A DNA stretch of 64,000 nucleotides from Sphingosinicella sp942492965 (GCA_942492965.1 OW818656.1:124001-188000), one strand, 5' to 3'. Positions 43,189 to 52,838 are shown, counted from the stretch's first letter. Notes: generated from the letters alone by a model not told the origin. A program made the numbers and translations.

Positions 43189-43732
43189 CACCGTCTCCCG
43201 TCCGCCGCGCTTCCCGCTTCCGCCGCGCTTCCAGCCGCTGGTGGATCCACAGCCGCCATATCCCATGAAGGCCGAGGTAGCCGATCACCGCCCCCAGCGT
43301 CGCGATCGTGAACAGGCCGAGCGCGGTGGGCAGCGGCGCATTCGTGAGCACCACGCTCAATTCCTCGAACCAGTGATCGGCATTCATGTTGGCAAGGCCG
43401 CCATCCTGAATCCGCAGCATCCAGCGGCCGATCTCGTAGGCGCCGAGATAGATGAAGGGCGTCGTAAGCGGGTTCGAGATGAAGGTGACGAACGCCGCCA
43501 CCGGCAGGTTCGCGCGGCACGGCACGGCGAACAGCGCAGCGGCAGGCGCCTGCGCGAAGGGAATCGAGAGCCCGAAGAACATGCCGAGCGCGACGCCGCG
43601 CGCCACCGACTTGCGGTTGAAATGCCAGATGACCGGGTTGCCGATGGTATTGGCGAACGGCCGCATCCAGCGGTTTTCCAGCATCGCCTCGCGCGAGGGG
43701 CGCTTTTCCTTCAGCCACGTTATGAGCTTCAT
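43160..43732 (-). CDS. DUF2062 membrane protein
   Basis: 190 aa. ANTIGNPVIWHFNRKSVARG before the first helix and VALGMFFGLSIPFAQAPAA, then FVTFISNPLTTPFIYLGAYEIG, are the DUF2062 pattern; about three membrane helices, with a basic C-terminal tail. Function unknown. Starts 8 nt from the smpB stop and overlaps the molybdopterin gene by 29 nt, so the row dapA-smpB-DUF2062-oxidoreductase is probably one operon. Confidence 0.88.
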   Translation of the reverse strand: MKLITWLKEKRPSREAMLENRWMRPFANTIGNPVIWHFNRKSVARGVALGMFFGLSIPFAQAPAAALFAVPCRANLPVAAFVTFISNPLTTPFIYLGAYEIGRWMLRIQDGGLANMNADHWFEELSVVLTNAPLPTALGLFTIATLGAVIGYLGLHGIWRLWIHQRLEARRKREARRTGDGDGRVPGKAG

Positions 43733-43740
43733 CGAAAACC

Positions 43741-44226
43741 CTAACCGCGATCCCTGAGGATGCGCGCCTGATCGCGCTTCCAGTCCCGGTCGCGCTCTGT
43801 CGCCCGCTTGTCGTGCAGCTTCTTGCCTTTGGCGAGCGCCAGTTCGACCTTCGCACGACCCCGTTCGTTGAAATATATGGAGAGCGGCACCAATGTCATC
43901 CCTTGGCGAGCGACGGCGCCGTGCAGCTTGGCGATTTCGCGGCTGTGCAGCAGCAGCTTGCGGGGGCGCCTCGGCTCGTGATTGAAGCGGTTGCCGTGGC
44001 TGAACTCGGGGATGTTGGCGTTGATCAGCCACACTTCCTCGCCGTTCACCTCGGCGTAGGACTCCGCGATCGTGCCCTCGCCGAAGCGCAGCGACTTCAC
44101 CTCGGTGCCTGTCAGCGCGATACCGGCCTCGAAGACGTCTTCTATCGCATACTCGTATCGGGCCTTGCGGTTTTCAGCGACGGTCTTGACCTTGCTGAAA
44201 CTGCCTGCCCGTTGCGGGCGCACCAT
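43741..44226 (-). CDS. smpB: SsrA-binding protein
   Basis: 161 aa, usual length. Binds tmRNA and brings it to stalled ribosomes. VAENRKARYEYAIEDVFEAG, LTGTEVKSLRFGEG, SREIAKLHG, LVPLSIYF and the Lys/Arg-rich tail KGKKLHDKRATER are classic. ATG 44226 shares its A with the dapA stop (TGATG), so it is translationally coupled. The tmRNA gene itself was not found in the window. Confidence 0.96.
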   Translation of the reverse strand: MVRPQRAGSFSKVKTVAENRKARYEYAIEDVFEAGIALTGTEVKSLRFGEGTIAESYAEVNGEEVWLINANIPEFSHGNRFNHEPRRPRKLLLHSREIAKLHGAVARQGMTLVPLSIYFNERGRAKVELALAKGKKLHDKRATERDRDWKRDQARILRDRG

Positions 44227-45107
44227 CAGGCGATCCCGGCATGGGCCATCGCAGCATCCACAATGCGCCGCGCGGCCTCTCCGGCCGGAACCATCGGCAA
44301 ACGCAGATCTTCGCGCAGCTTGCCGAGCTTCGAAAGCGCATACTTCGCGGGGCCGGGGCTTGCGTCGGAGAAGAGGCCGGCGTGCAACGGAAAAAGCCGG
44401 TCCTGAAGCGCAAGCGCATCGTCCCAGCGCTTTTCGCGGCAAGCCGTCTGGAACTCGGCACAGAGGCGCGGGGCGACGTTCGCGGTCACCGAGATGCAGC
44501 CCTGCCCGCCCGAAGCCATGATGCCGAGCGTCATGTCGTCGTTGCCCGAAAGCTGGATGAAGTCCGTGCCGCAGGAAAGGCGCTGTTCCGAAATGCGCTG
44601 AAGCACGCCGGTCGCGTCCTTCACACCGGCGATGTTCGGGATTTCGGAAAGCCGCTTCATCGTTGCGGGCGCGATGTCGACGACGCTGCGTCCCGGGATG
44701 TTGTAGACGATAATCGGCAGGCTGGTCGCCTCGGCGACCGCCTTGAAGTGCTGATAGAGGCCTTCCTGATTGGGCCTGTTGTAATAGGGGCTGACGACAA
44801 GCGCTCCATCCGCCCCCGCCTTCTCGGCGTGGCGGACGTGCGAAACCGCGCACGCCGTATCGTTGGAGCCGCAACCCGCGATCACCGGCACCCGGCCGGC
44901 AGCCGCCTTGATGCAGGCGGCGATCACGGCATTATGCTCGTCGATCGTCATCGTGGCCGATTCGCCGGTGGTGCCGCAAGGCACGAGGCCTGTGCTTCCT
45001 TCGGCGATCTGCCAGTCCACAAACGCCTCGAAGGTGGCAAAATCCACCGACCCGTCGCGGAACGGGGTGACAAGTGCCGGAATGGAACCGTAAAATCTCG
45101 CTGTCAT
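44226..45107 (-). CDS. dapA: 4-hydroxy-tetrahydrodipicolinate synthase
   Basis: 293 aa. Condenses pyruvate with aspartate semialdehyde, first step of the lysine/diaminopimelate branch. Schiff-base Lys163 in AGVKDATG; Thr46-Thr47 in CGTTGES; Tyr135 in IVYNIPGRS with Arg140. Complete TIM barrel. Operon with smpB by 1-nt overlap; divergent from the lytic transglycosylase gene. Confidence 0.96.
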   Translation of the reverse strand: MTARFYGSIPALVTPFRDGSVDFATFEAFVDWQIAEGSTGLVPCGTTGESATMTIDEHNAVIAACIKAAAGRVPVIAGCGSNDTACAVSHVRHAEKAGADGALVVSPYYNRPNQEGLYQHFKAVAEATSLPIIVYNIPGRSVVDIAPATMKRLSEIPNIAGVKDATGVLQRISEQRLSCGTDFIQLSGNDDMTLGIMASGGQGCISVTANVAPRLCAEFQTACREKRWDDALALQDRLFPLHAGLFSDASPGPAKYALSKLGKLREDLRLPMVPAGEAARRIVDAAMAHAGIA

Positions 45108-45208
45108 GCTACTCTCGCCCGTTGCCTCCTCGCGCGCCGCTGCTGCACCCTTGCACGCGTCGGCCGCAGTCGGCCTGTTTGTGGCGTCATAGGAGGCTCG
45201 GAAAGTCT

Positions 45209-47266
45209 GTGTCCAGTGTTACCAGCGTTCTTCTGCGATTTGCCCTGCTTTCGGCGGCTGCGCTTGCCGCGCCGCCTGCTGCCGCCCAGTCTCGCGCCGA
45301 CGCGGATGCGTTGAAGGCGGGGCTGGAAGCGCAGGCCCGCCGCGAGTTCCGCCCCGTCTCCGCAATGGGTGTCAGCGGTTCGCCGACCGCGCAGAAGCTG
45401 CTGCTGTGGGATCGGCTGCGGCGCCCCGAATACACGGCCACGTTCTCGGAATTCTCGGAGTTCCTGCGCACCAACGCGGACTGGCCCGGCGCGGACGATC
45501 TGCGCCGCCGCGCCGAGGGCACGATCACCGACACGACCCCGATGGCCGCGCGGCTCTCCTTCTTCCGCGCGCTGCCGCCGCTTTCCGGGATCGGCCGCTT
45601 TCGCCACGCTGAAGCCCTGATGGCTGCGGGCATGACCAACGCCGCCAATACGGAGGCGAAGCAGGCCTGGCGCATGGGCGGCATCGGCCCCGCGCTTGAA
45701 AACCAGTTCCTCGCGGCGTTCGGCGGCATCCTCAGCCGCGACGATCACGTGTTCCGCATGGATCGGCTGCTCTGGCAGCGCGATCTCGCCACCGCAACGC
45801 GGATGCTGACCTTCCTGTCGGGCAGCGATCGCACGCTTGCAGAAGCGCGCATTGCGCTCCAGCGGGCGGCGGCTGCGAAGGGCGCAGCCTCGGCGCCTGC
45901 CGCGGTGGATGCCAACCTCGCGATCGGCAAGCTCGGCACCGGCTTCGAAAACAACCCCGGCCTCATCGCCGACCGCAGCGCCTTCCTGCGCGCCAGCGGC
46001 AACAGCCTCGCCGCGCGCCAGCTTCTCGCGCGCGCCGAGATCGCGCCCGGCAGCGCGGGAGACCGCAACGCCTGGATGACCGAGGTGCTGGCGGCGGCGC
46101 GCGGTGCGGTGAACGACAACCAGAACAGCCTCGCGTTCGAGATCTCCCACAATCACGGCGGCTTCGCCTTTGACCGCGCGCTGACCAGCTACAGCGCGGC
46201 CGAGCGCGACACCTTCACCAGCCTCGAATGGCTGGCGGGATGGACGGCGCTCCACAAGCTGAACCGCGCGCGCGAAGCCGTCCGCCACTTCGAGAATTTC
46301 GCCGCCGCTGCGGCGTTCGCGGGCACGCGCTCGCGCGGGCACTATTGGGCGGGCCGCGCGGCTGAGGCTGCCGGACTCACCATCGACGCCAACCGCAATC
46401 TCGAAACCGCGGCGCGCCTCCCCCTCACCTTCTATGGCCAGCTCGCCGCTGAGCGGCTGAACCGGCCCCTCTCGATTCCCGCGACCGCCGACCCTGCCGT
46501 GCCGACACCCGAGCGTCAGGCGTTCGCAGCGGACGATCGCGTCGAGGCTGCGCGCCTTCTCGGCATGGCCGGTGACCGGGCGAAGCAGACGCTGTTTCTG
46601 AAAACGCTCGCTGACGGGGCGAAGACTTCCGCGCGCGAATTTCTCGTCAGCGAACTCGCGCAGCAACTCGGCCGTGCCGATTATGCGCTGATCGCGAGCC
46701 GCGGCGAGATGGTGGACGGGCCTCCCGCGATCCTGCGTTTCGCCTACCCGCAGCTCCCCGTCGGCGGTGTGCTGACGAGCAACTGGACGATGATCCACGC
46801 GATCACCCGCCAGGAAAGCCGCTTCGATCCCACTGCCGTCAGCCGCGCCGGCGCACGCGGGCTGATGCAGCTGATGCCGGGCACGGCGCGCGAAACGGCA
46901 GGCAAGATGGGGACGACCTATCGCCCGGAGGCACTGACCGGCGATCCGAACTACAACGTCCAGCTCGGATCGACATACTACCTCAACCTCGTCGACCAGT
47001 GGGGCGGCAACCACATGCTCGCGATCGCCTCCTACAACGCCGGTGCGGGCAACGTGCGCAAATGGATCGCCGCGAACGGCGATCCCCGGCTGCCGAGCGT
47101 CGACGCCGTGCGCTGGGTGGAGGAAATTCCGTTCATGGAGACGCGCGGCTACGTGCGCGCCGTGCTGGAAAACGCCGTGGTTTACGACCGCCTCAATCCG
47201 ACACGCGCGGGCCAGCCCTCCACCAACACGCTCTCGGCGTGGATGGGCAAGAACCGCCCCGGTTGA
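45209..47266 (+). CDS. Soluble lytic murein transglycosylase (Slt70-like)
   Basis: 685 aa. GTG 45209 begins a signal peptide (RFALLSAAALAAPPAAA). A long alpha-superhelical part (about 35-510), then the SLT domain: IHAITRQESRFDPTAVS with catalytic Glu, ARGLMQLMPGTA and YNVQLGSTYY plus AIASYNAGAGNV. It cleaves peptidoglycan glycan chains in the periplasm. AGGAGG is 12 nt before the GTG, slightly long. The upstream open frame to 45074 overlaps the divergent dapA start. Confidence 0.92.
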   Translation: MSSVTSVLLRFALLSAAALAAPPAAAQSRADADALKAGLEAQARREFRPVSAMGVSGSPTAQKLLLWDRLRRPEYTATFSEFSEFLRTNADWPGADDLRRRAEGTITDTTPMAARLSFFRALPPLSGIGRFRHAEALMAAGMTNAANTEAKQAWRMGGIGPALENQFLAAFGGILSRDDHVFRMDRLLWQRDLATATRMLTFLSGSDRTLAEARIALQRAAAAKGAASAPAAVDANLAIGKLGTGFENNPGLIADRSAFLRASGNSLAARQLLARAEIAPGSAGDRNAWMTEVLAAARGAVNDNQNSLAFEISHNHGGFAFDRALTSYSAAERDTFTSLEWLAGWTALHKLNRAREAVRHFENFAAAAAFAGTRSRGHYWAGRAAEAAGLTIDANRNLETAARLPLTFYGQLAAERLNRPLSIPATADPAVPTPERQAFAADDRVEAARLLGMAGDRAKQTLFLKTLADGAKTSAREFLVSELAQQLGRADYALIASRGEMVDGPPAILRFAYPQLPVGGVLTSNWTMIHAITRQESRFDPTAVSRAGARGLMQLMPGTARETAGKMGTTYRPEALTGDPNYNVQLGSTYYLNLVDQWGGNHMLAIASYNAGAGNVRKWIAANGDPRLPSVDAVRWVEEIPFMETRGYVRAVLENAVVYDRLNPTRAGQPSTNTLSAWMGKNRPG

Positions 47267-47270
47267 GACG

Positions 47271-47750
47271 ATGGCGGAGACTCCCAACTACATCACGCCC
47301 GCAGGCATGAAGGCGCTCATCGAGGCGCACCGCGCGCTCTTCGAGGTTGAGCGGCCGAAGATCGTCGAGATCGTCTCGTGGGCGGCGGGGAACGGCGACC
47401 GCTCGGAAAACGGCGACTATATCTATGGCCGCAAGCGCCTCCGCGAGATCGACCGTGAGTTGACCCGCATTTCGAAGCGGCTGAAAAATGCCCGCGTCGT
47501 CGATCCGGCGAAACAGCCAGACAAGTCGCGTGTGTTCTTCGGCGCCACCGTCACCATCGCCGATGAAGACGACCGGCAGCGCACGATCACGATTGTGGGC
47601 GAGGATGAGACGGACACGCCGCGCGGCCATATTTCATGGCGCGCGCCGCTCGCCACCGCGCTGAAGGGCGCGGCGATCGGAGACCTGAGAAGCGTCCGCC
47701 TGCCGGGGGGCGTGCAGGAGCTGGAGGTCGTCTCGATCGCCTATCCTTAG
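47271..47750 (+). CDS. greB: Transcription elongation factor GreB
   Basis: 159 aa. N-terminal coiled coil with the acidic tip SENGDYIYGRKRLREIDREL (functional Asp/Glu pair) and C-terminal FKBP-like domain (FFGATVTIADEDD, GHISWRAPLATAL). It stimulates RNA cleavage by backtracked RNA polymerase. The YIYGRKRLREIDR stretch identifies GreB rather than GreA. ATG 4 nt after the transglycosylase stop, so co-transcribed. Confidence 0.94.
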   Translation: MAETPNYITPAGMKALIEAHRALFEVERPKIVEIVSWAAGNGDRSENGDYIYGRKRLREIDRELTRISKRLKNARVVDPAKQPDKSRVFFGATVTIADEDDRQRTITIVGEDETDTPRGHISWRAPLATALKGAAIGDLRSVRLPGGVQELEVVSIAYP

Positions 47751-47753
47751 GGC

Positions 47754-47887
47754 GGATCGACATTCAGAAGATGACGTGCCGAAAATGGCGGATTTCCGTG
47801 ACCCGGAGCGGAGCGTACTAAAGGCACGTGAGCACCGGAAGCGCGGAAATCCGCCATTTGCAGGCCGTCAGGGCCGAATGTCGATCC
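47754..47887. repeat. Dispersed palindromic intergenic repeat, copy B
   Basis: The whole 141-bp space between convergent greB and the EF-hand gene is a large palindrome. Outer arms GGATCGACATTC (47754-47765) and GAATGTCGATCC (47876-47887) are perfect; inner arms AAATGGCGGATTTCCG (47783-47798) and CGGAAATCCGCCATTT (47844-47859) are perfect. The centre carries the 19-mer ACGTGAGCACCGGAAGCGC (47826-47844) shared with copy A. It can fold to a long cruciform or hairpin and may serve as a bidirectional terminator. Confidence 0.8.
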
Positions 47888-47890
47888 GTC

Positions 47891-48844
47891 CTAGTAGTTG
47901 AAGCTGTAGCGGTACTCGTCCCGCAGTTCTTCAACGCCGAAGCGGATTTCTCCATCGTTCAGGTAGCCGTCGCGGTTGCGATCCGCCAGCCGGGCGAACT
48001 CGCGGTTGGCACGCCGGGCCTCGTCCTTCGAAAGCTGGCCGTTGCGGTTGCGATCGAAGTTCCACATCACCCAGTGCTTCGCCGCCGGGTCTTGCCGGAG
48101 CCACGCATCGAGCACCGCCCAGCCGCTGCCGTACTGCGAACCGTAGAAGCCGTAGCCGGGGCGATACCACGAGCCATAGTCATATTGGCCGTGGTAGCGG
48201 TTATCGAACGAGAAGTAGCTCGAACCCCACCAGTGCGGACGATAGTGGTAGCTGGGGCTGGGGCGCACGATCACGATGGGGCGTCGATTGTGGTCGCGCC
48301 AGCGGTCGCGATCCCTGTCGCGATTGCGGTCGTTGTCCCGCCAACGATCGCGATCACGGTCCCGATCCTTGTCGCGGTCGCGCCAATCCTCTTTGCGATC
48401 CCGCTCGCGGTTGCGATCCCAGTTGCGGTTGTCGTTCCGGTCGCGGTTCTTGTCCCAATCGCGGCGGTCACCATCTCGGCCGTCCCGATCGCGGTTGTTC
48501 CAGTCGCGGCCCTGGTTGCGGTTGCTATCGCGGTTGTTGTCGCCAGAGCGCTCGCGGCCGATCACGCCGTTCATGCGCTGCTGCACGGCCTCCGCCTGCC
48601 GCGGCGTTTCCACACGCGGTTGACGAGGTTCCGGCGTCTCGATCCGGCGGACCTGGCCGCGTTCCGGCGGGGCGACCCGCTGCGGCCTTGCCTCGGGCGC
48701 TCGCGGCGCCTCGCGATTGACCTGCATTCCGCGTTCGCGCTGCGGGCGAGGCCCGTCGCGGTCGCGATCCTGCGCCATTGCCGGACCGGCGAGGATCGCT
48801 GCAACCAGCGTACCCGCCATCAAACCTGCCTTATGAACGCGCAT
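47891..48844 (-). CDS. Exported EF-hand protein with an Arg/Asp-rich middle
   Basis: 317 aa. Signal peptide (HKAGLMAGTLVAAILAGPAMA). Residues about 25-110 are Arg/Pro/Glu-rich, about 110-205 are a low-complexity block of RD, RN, DRW and DKD units. An aromatic part follows (HYRPHWWGSSYFSF). The C-terminus has two EF-hand loops: DRNRNGQLSKDE and DRNRDGYLNDGE, each with Asp/Asn ligands at the right spacing. Calcium binding is likely; the charged block could also bind acidic or metal partners. GGAG precedes ATG 48844. Similar composition to the lipoprotein at 2301. Confidence 0.83.
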   Translation of the reverse strand: MRVHKAGLMAGTLVAAILAGPAMAQDRDRDGPRPQRERGMQVNREAPRAPEARPQRVAPPERGQVRRIETPEPRQPRVETPRQAEAVQQRMNGVIGRERSGDNNRDSNRNQGRDWNNRDRDGRDGDRRDWDKNRDRNDNRNWDRNRERDRKEDWRDRDKDRDRDRDRWRDNDRNRDRDRDRWRDHNRRPIVIVRPSPSYHYRPHWWGSSYFSFDNRYHGQYDYGSWYRPGYGFYGSQYGSGWAVLDAWLRQDPAAKHWVMWNFDRNRNGQLSKDEARRANREFARLADRNRDGYLNDGEIRFGVEELRDEYRYSFNY

Positions 48845-48914
48845 TTCGAGCACTCCTGATCCAAGTGTCATGGAGATTGCGACTCGCTCGTTGAACCGCT
48901 GCTGAAGGCCGGCG

Positions 48915-49709
48915 TTACCCGAGGTTCAGCTTCTTGCCGAACGCGGCCTTCGCCAGCGTCACGATATCGGGCGAAAGCGCGGGCGGTGACAGGTCGAGCC
49001 CGTCCGCAAGCCGATCCGCAACAAGGTTCAGCGCCGTGATGCGCGCGGTCTTCTTGTGCTCGCCGTCGATGATCGTCCACGGCGCATGGGCCGTGTGCGT
49101 GCGGGCGAACATGTCTTCTGCAGCGTCGACATAGGCATCGCGTTTCAGCCGGTTGCGGAAGTCCTCGGGCGAAACCTTCCAGCGCTTCGCGGGTATTTCC
49201 AGCCGCTCGACCAGCCGCTCGTCCTGCTCTTTCTGGCTCACCGTGAAGAACAGCTTGATGAGCACGGCCCCGTCATCGACCAGCATTTTTTCGAAGGCGT
49301 TGATCTCGTCGTAGGCACGGCGCCATTCGGCTTCGGTTGCGAAACCTTCGACACGTTCCACGAGTACGCGCCCGTACCAGGTGCGATCGAAGATGTTCAC
49401 CTCACCCTGGGCGGGCAACTTCTGCCAGAAGCGCCAGAGATAGTGGTGCGCCTTTTCTTCGGCGTCCGGCGCCTTGATCGGCTGCACATCGAAAAAGCGC
49501 GGGTCCCACGGCGCGGTCAGACGCTGGATGAAGCCGCCCTTGCCCGCCGCGTCGAGGCCCTCGACGGCGATGATAGCGCGGCGGCTGCGGCCGATGCAGC
49601 TCGCCTGCACCGCCGCGAGCCGCTCCTGAACCGTCTTCAGCGCCGCCTCATAGTCCCCGTTCGAGACTTTTTCGAACTTCGGCAGGCGGTGCAGCGACGG
49701 CGCCTTCAT
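48915..49709 (-). CDS. Polyphosphate kinase 2 (PPK2) family protein
   Basis: 264 aa, single-domain. Walker A AVEGLDAAGKGGFIQRL near residue 50; lid region; Walker B FDRTWYGRVLVERVEGF. The KAPDAEEKAHHYLWRFWQKLP stretch is typical of PPK2. It transfers phosphate between polyphosphate and nucleotides; direction and nucleotide preference cannot be read here. It lies 4 nt beyond aspS on the same strand, so the two are probably one operon. Confidence 0.92.
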   Translation of the reverse strand: MKAPSLHRLPKFEKVSNGDYEAALKTVQERLAAVQASCIGRSRRAIIAVEGLDAAGKGGFIQRLTAPWDPRFFDVQPIKAPDAEEKAHHYLWRFWQKLPAQGEVNIFDRTWYGRVLVERVEGFATEAEWRRAYDEINAFEKMLVDDGAVLIKLFFTVSQKEQDERLVERLEIPAKRWKVSPEDFRNRLKRDAYVDAAEDMFARTHTAHAPWTIIDGEHKKTARITALNLVADRLADGLDLSPPALSPDIVTLAKAAFGKKLNLG

Positions 49710-49713
49710 CGGC

Positions 49714-51501
49714 TTACCCCGCCTTCGGTTTCGGCAGGTCGAGCTTGATCGAAAGCTCCTTCAGCTGCCGGTCGGAGACGCTGGCTGGCGCGTTCATCAT
49801 CAGGTCCTCGGCCTTCTGGTTCATCGGGAACAGCACCACCTCGCGCAGATTCGGCTCATCCGCCAGCAGCATGACGATGCGGTCCACGCCCGGCGCGGAG
49901 CCGCCGTGCGGCGGCGCGCCGAATTTGAAGGCGTTGATCATGCCCGAGAAGTTCGTATCGACCTGTTCCTGGCTGTAGCCGGCGATCTCGAACGCCTTGT
50001 ACATGATTTCCGGCTTGTGGTTCCGGATCGCGCCCGACGACAGTTCGATGCCGTTGCAGACGATATCGTACTGCCACGCGAGGATTTCGAGCGGGTTCTT
50101 CGTCTCCAGCGCTTCAAGCTCGCCCTGCGGCATAGAGAACGGGTTGTGCGAGAAGATGACCTGCTTGGCGTCCTCGTCGTACTCGAACATCGGAAAATCG
50201 ACGATCCAGCAGAACTTGAAAGCGCCCGCTTCGATAAGGCCGAGGTCTTCGCCCACCTTGGTGCGGGCCCGGCCCGCGAGGCGCGCCGCATCGGCTTCCT
50301 TGCCGGCGGCGAAGAACACGCCGTCGTCCGGCCCAAGGCCCAGCGCCGCGATCAGCTTGGCGGTCGCTTCCTCGCCGTGGTTCTTGGCGATGGGACCGGC
50401 GGGTACGCCGTCCTTGATGTTGATGTAGCCGAGCCCCGCAAAGCCTTCGCTCCGCGCCCAGTCGTTCATGTCGTCGAAGAACTTCCGGCTACGCTCGCCT
50501 GCCTTCGGCGCAGGAATGGCGCGCACGAAGTTGCCGCCTTCCACCATCTTAGCGAAGATCCCGAACCCCGAACCCCTGAAGTGCTCGGTTACATCGACTA
50601 TTTCGATGGGGTTCCGAAGATCCGGCTTGTCGTTGCCGTACTTCAGCATCGACTCGCGGTACGGAATGCGCGGGAACGAACCGGCCGGCGTCACCGACTT
50701 GCCGTTCGCGAACTCCTCGAACACGCCCGCAAGCACGGGCTCGATCGCGTTGAACACGTCGTCCTGCGTCACGAAGCTCATCTCGAAGTCGAGCTGATAG
50801 AACTCGCCCGGGCTCCGGTCGGCGCGGGCGTCCTCGTCGCGGAAGCAGGGTGCGATCTGGAAATAGCGATCGAAGCCAGCGACCATCAGCAGCTGCTTGA
50901 ACATCTGCGGTGCCTGCGGCAGCGCGTAGAATTTGCCCGGGTGCATCCGGCTCGGCACCAGGAAGTCCCGCGCGCCTTCGGGTGACGACGCGGTCAGGAT
51001 GGGCGTCTGGAACTCGGTGAAGCCCTGATCGTTCATGCGGCGGCGCAGCGACGCGATGACGTTGGAGCGCAGCACGATGTTTCGGTGCAAACGATCGCGG
51101 CGCAGATCAAGATAGCGGTACTTGAGGCGGATATCCTCCGGATACTCGGTATCGCCCGCAACCGGCATCGGCAGCTCGGACGCGGCGGACTGCACAGTCA
51201 CATCCGCTGCCCACAGCTCGATCTCGCCGGTCGGCAGGTTGGGGTTCACCGTCGCATCGGAACGCGCCACGACCTTGCCCGTCACCGTAAGCACGCTTTC
51301 GGCGCGCGCGCCGTCGAGCACCGAAAACGCAGGCGAGTCCGTGTCGCAGACCACCTGCGTGAGCCCGTAATGGTCGCGAAGATCGACAAAGAGCAGCCCG
51401 CCATGGTCCCGCTTGCGGTGGACCCAGCCGGAGATGCGGGCGGTGCTTCCCACATCCGACTTGCGGAGGGCGCTGCAATGGTGCGTGCGATAGACGTGCA
51501 T
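49714..51501 (-). CDS. aspS: Aspartyl-tRNA synthetase (Asp or Asp/Asn type)
   Basis: 595 aa, bacterial class II form. Anticodon-binding OB fold at the start (ISGWVHRKRDHGGLLFVDLRD); motif 2 region FRDEDARADRSPGEFYQLD; a GAD insertion domain in the middle; motif 3 GGSAPGVDRIVMLLADEPN. HVYRTHHCSALR at ATG 51501 is the normal N-terminus. Whether it also charges tRNA-Asn depends on a few residues not judged here. Divergent from rnd. Confidence 0.96.
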   Translation of the reverse strand: MHVYRTHHCSALRKSDVGSTARISGWVHRKRDHGGLLFVDLRDHYGLTQVVCDTDSPAFSVLDGARAESVLTVTGKVVARSDATVNPNLPTGEIELWAADVTVQSAASELPMPVAGDTEYPEDIRLKYRYLDLRRDRLHRNIVLRSNVIASLRRRMNDQGFTEFQTPILTASSPEGARDFLVPSRMHPGKFYALPQAPQMFKQLLMVAGFDRYFQIAPCFRDEDARADRSPGEFYQLDFEMSFVTQDDVFNAIEPVLAGVFEEFANGKSVTPAGSFPRIPYRESMLKYGNDKPDLRNPIEIVDVTEHFRGSGFGIFAKMVEGGNFVRAIPAPKAGERSRKFFDDMNDWARSEGFAGLGYINIKDGVPAGPIAKNHGEEATAKLIAALGLGPDDGVFFAAGKEADAARLAGRARTKVGEDLGLIEAGAFKFCWIVDFPMFEYDEDAKQVIFSHNPFSMPQGELEALETKNPLEILAWQYDIVCNGIELSSGAIRNHKPEIMYKAFEIAGYSQEQVDTNFSGMINAFKFGAPPHGGSAPGVDRIVMLLADEPNLREVVLFPMNQKAEDLMMNAPASVSDRQLKELSIKLDLPKPKAG

Positions 51502-51603
51502 TCTTACTCGATTCCGGTGTTTGTGGCGGGTCAGACACATGCCCGCACACTTGTTTGTCAAGGCGCTGGCATGGAAGCGCCGACCGCCCTAATAGAACCG
51601 TCC

Positions 51604-52767
51604 ATGAAAATCCATCCGCTGATTACCGATACCGAAACGCTCGCTGCCTTCTGTGCCCGCCTCGCCGCCGCTGACTATGTCGCTGTCGACACCGAGTTCA
51701 TGCGCGAGAACACGTACTGGGCCGACCTCTGCCTGATCCAGCTGGCCTCGCCCGACGAGGCCGCCGCTGTCGACCCCAAGGCCAGCGGGCTCGATCTCGC
51801 GCCAATGCTGGCGCTGCTCGTCGAGGCCGAGGTGCTCAAGATTTTCCACGCCGGCGGGCAGGACATCGAGATCATCCATAACATGACCGGCAAGACCCCC
51901 TCGCCCGTGTTCGACACGCAGGTGGCGGCGATGGCGCTCGGCATGGGCGAACAGGTCAGCTACATCAACCTCGTCGCCTCGTTCACCGGCGCCAATCTCG
52001 ACAAGGGGGCCCGCTTCACGGACTGGGCGCGCCGGCCGCTCGACAAGCGCCAGCTCGACTATGCGATCGGGGACGTCACGCACCTCATCGAGCTGTTTCC
52101 CAAGCTGCTCGGCCGCCTGAAGAAAACCGGGCGCGGCGATTGGCTGGACGAGGAGATGGCGCGGCTGACGACGCCGGAGAACTACGTCAACGATCCGTGG
52201 ACTGCATGGCAGCGCATCCGCCTGCCGAGCCGGAAAGCCGACGCGCTCGGCCGGCTGAAGGCGCTCGCCGCGTGGCGCGAGCTGGAAGCGCAGCGCCGCG
52301 ACCTGCCGCGCGGGCGCATCGTGAAGGACGAAACGCTCGCCGACCTCGCCGCGCATCCGCCCGGGGATCAGGAGGCGCTCGGCCGCGTTCGCGGGCTTTC
52401 CAAAACGTGGGTCAACAATGACATGGGTGCCCGGCTGATGGAGGCGCTCGCCAGCGCCGTGCCGCTTCCCGAAAGCGAAATGCCCGAGCGCGATGCGGGC
52501 AAACCCAGGCTTGGATCCGATTCGGTTCTCGTCGCCGATCTTTTGAAACTACTTCTGAAGATTCGTTGCAAAGAAGCTGATGTAGCGCCGAAACTTATCG
52601 GCAAGGCGGACCATCTCGAAGCGCTTGCCGCAGGCGTCCGCGACGGGCTGCCGCTCCTGAACGGCTGGCGCTACGAAGTCTTCGGCCGCGATGCGCTCGC
52701 GCTCGTGGAAGGGCGACTCAGCTTCGCCGTGCAGAACGGCAAGCTGCGAATGACCGAAATCGACTGA
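51604..52767 (+). CDS. rnd: Ribonuclease D
   Basis: 387 aa. DEDDy exonuclease: VAVDTEFMRENTYW (first Asp and Glu), FHAGGQDIEIIHNMTGK (second Asp), and LDYAIGDVTHLIEL with Tyr and Asp of the last motif. An HRDC domain follows (about 215-290, RIVKDETLADLA). It trims tRNA 3' ends and other RNAs. ATG 51604 with no close Shine-Dalgarno; the frame is open further upstream into the divergent aspS region. Confidence 0.94.
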   Translation: MKIHPLITDTETLAAFCARLAAADYVAVDTEFMRENTYWADLCLIQLASPDEAAAVDPKASGLDLAPMLALLVEAEVLKIFHAGGQDIEIIHNMTGKTPSPVFDTQVAAMALGMGEQVSYINLVASFTGANLDKGARFTDWARRPLDKRQLDYAIGDVTHLIELFPKLLGRLKKTGRGDWLDEEMARLTTPENYVNDPWTAWQRIRLPSRKADALGRLKALAAWRELEAQRRDLPRGRIVKDETLADLAAHPPGDQEALGRVRGLSKTWVNNDMGARLMEALASAVPLPESEMPERDAGKPRLGSDSVLVADLLKLLLKIRCKEADVAPKLIGKADHLEALAAGVRDGLPLLNGWRYEVFGRDALALVEGRLSFAVQNGKLRMTEID

Positions 52768-52838
52768 CCGCCGCGCGGATCCCGCGAAAAGTCACGAAGT
52801 GTGTTCGAAAGGCGATTTTCTTACACTGAGACTTTCCG

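Noticed and set aside
45104..47287. 727-aa frame antisense to the lytic transglycosylase gene
   Set aside because: Composition is typical of an antisense shadow in GC-rich DNA; the sense strand carries all SLT motifs.
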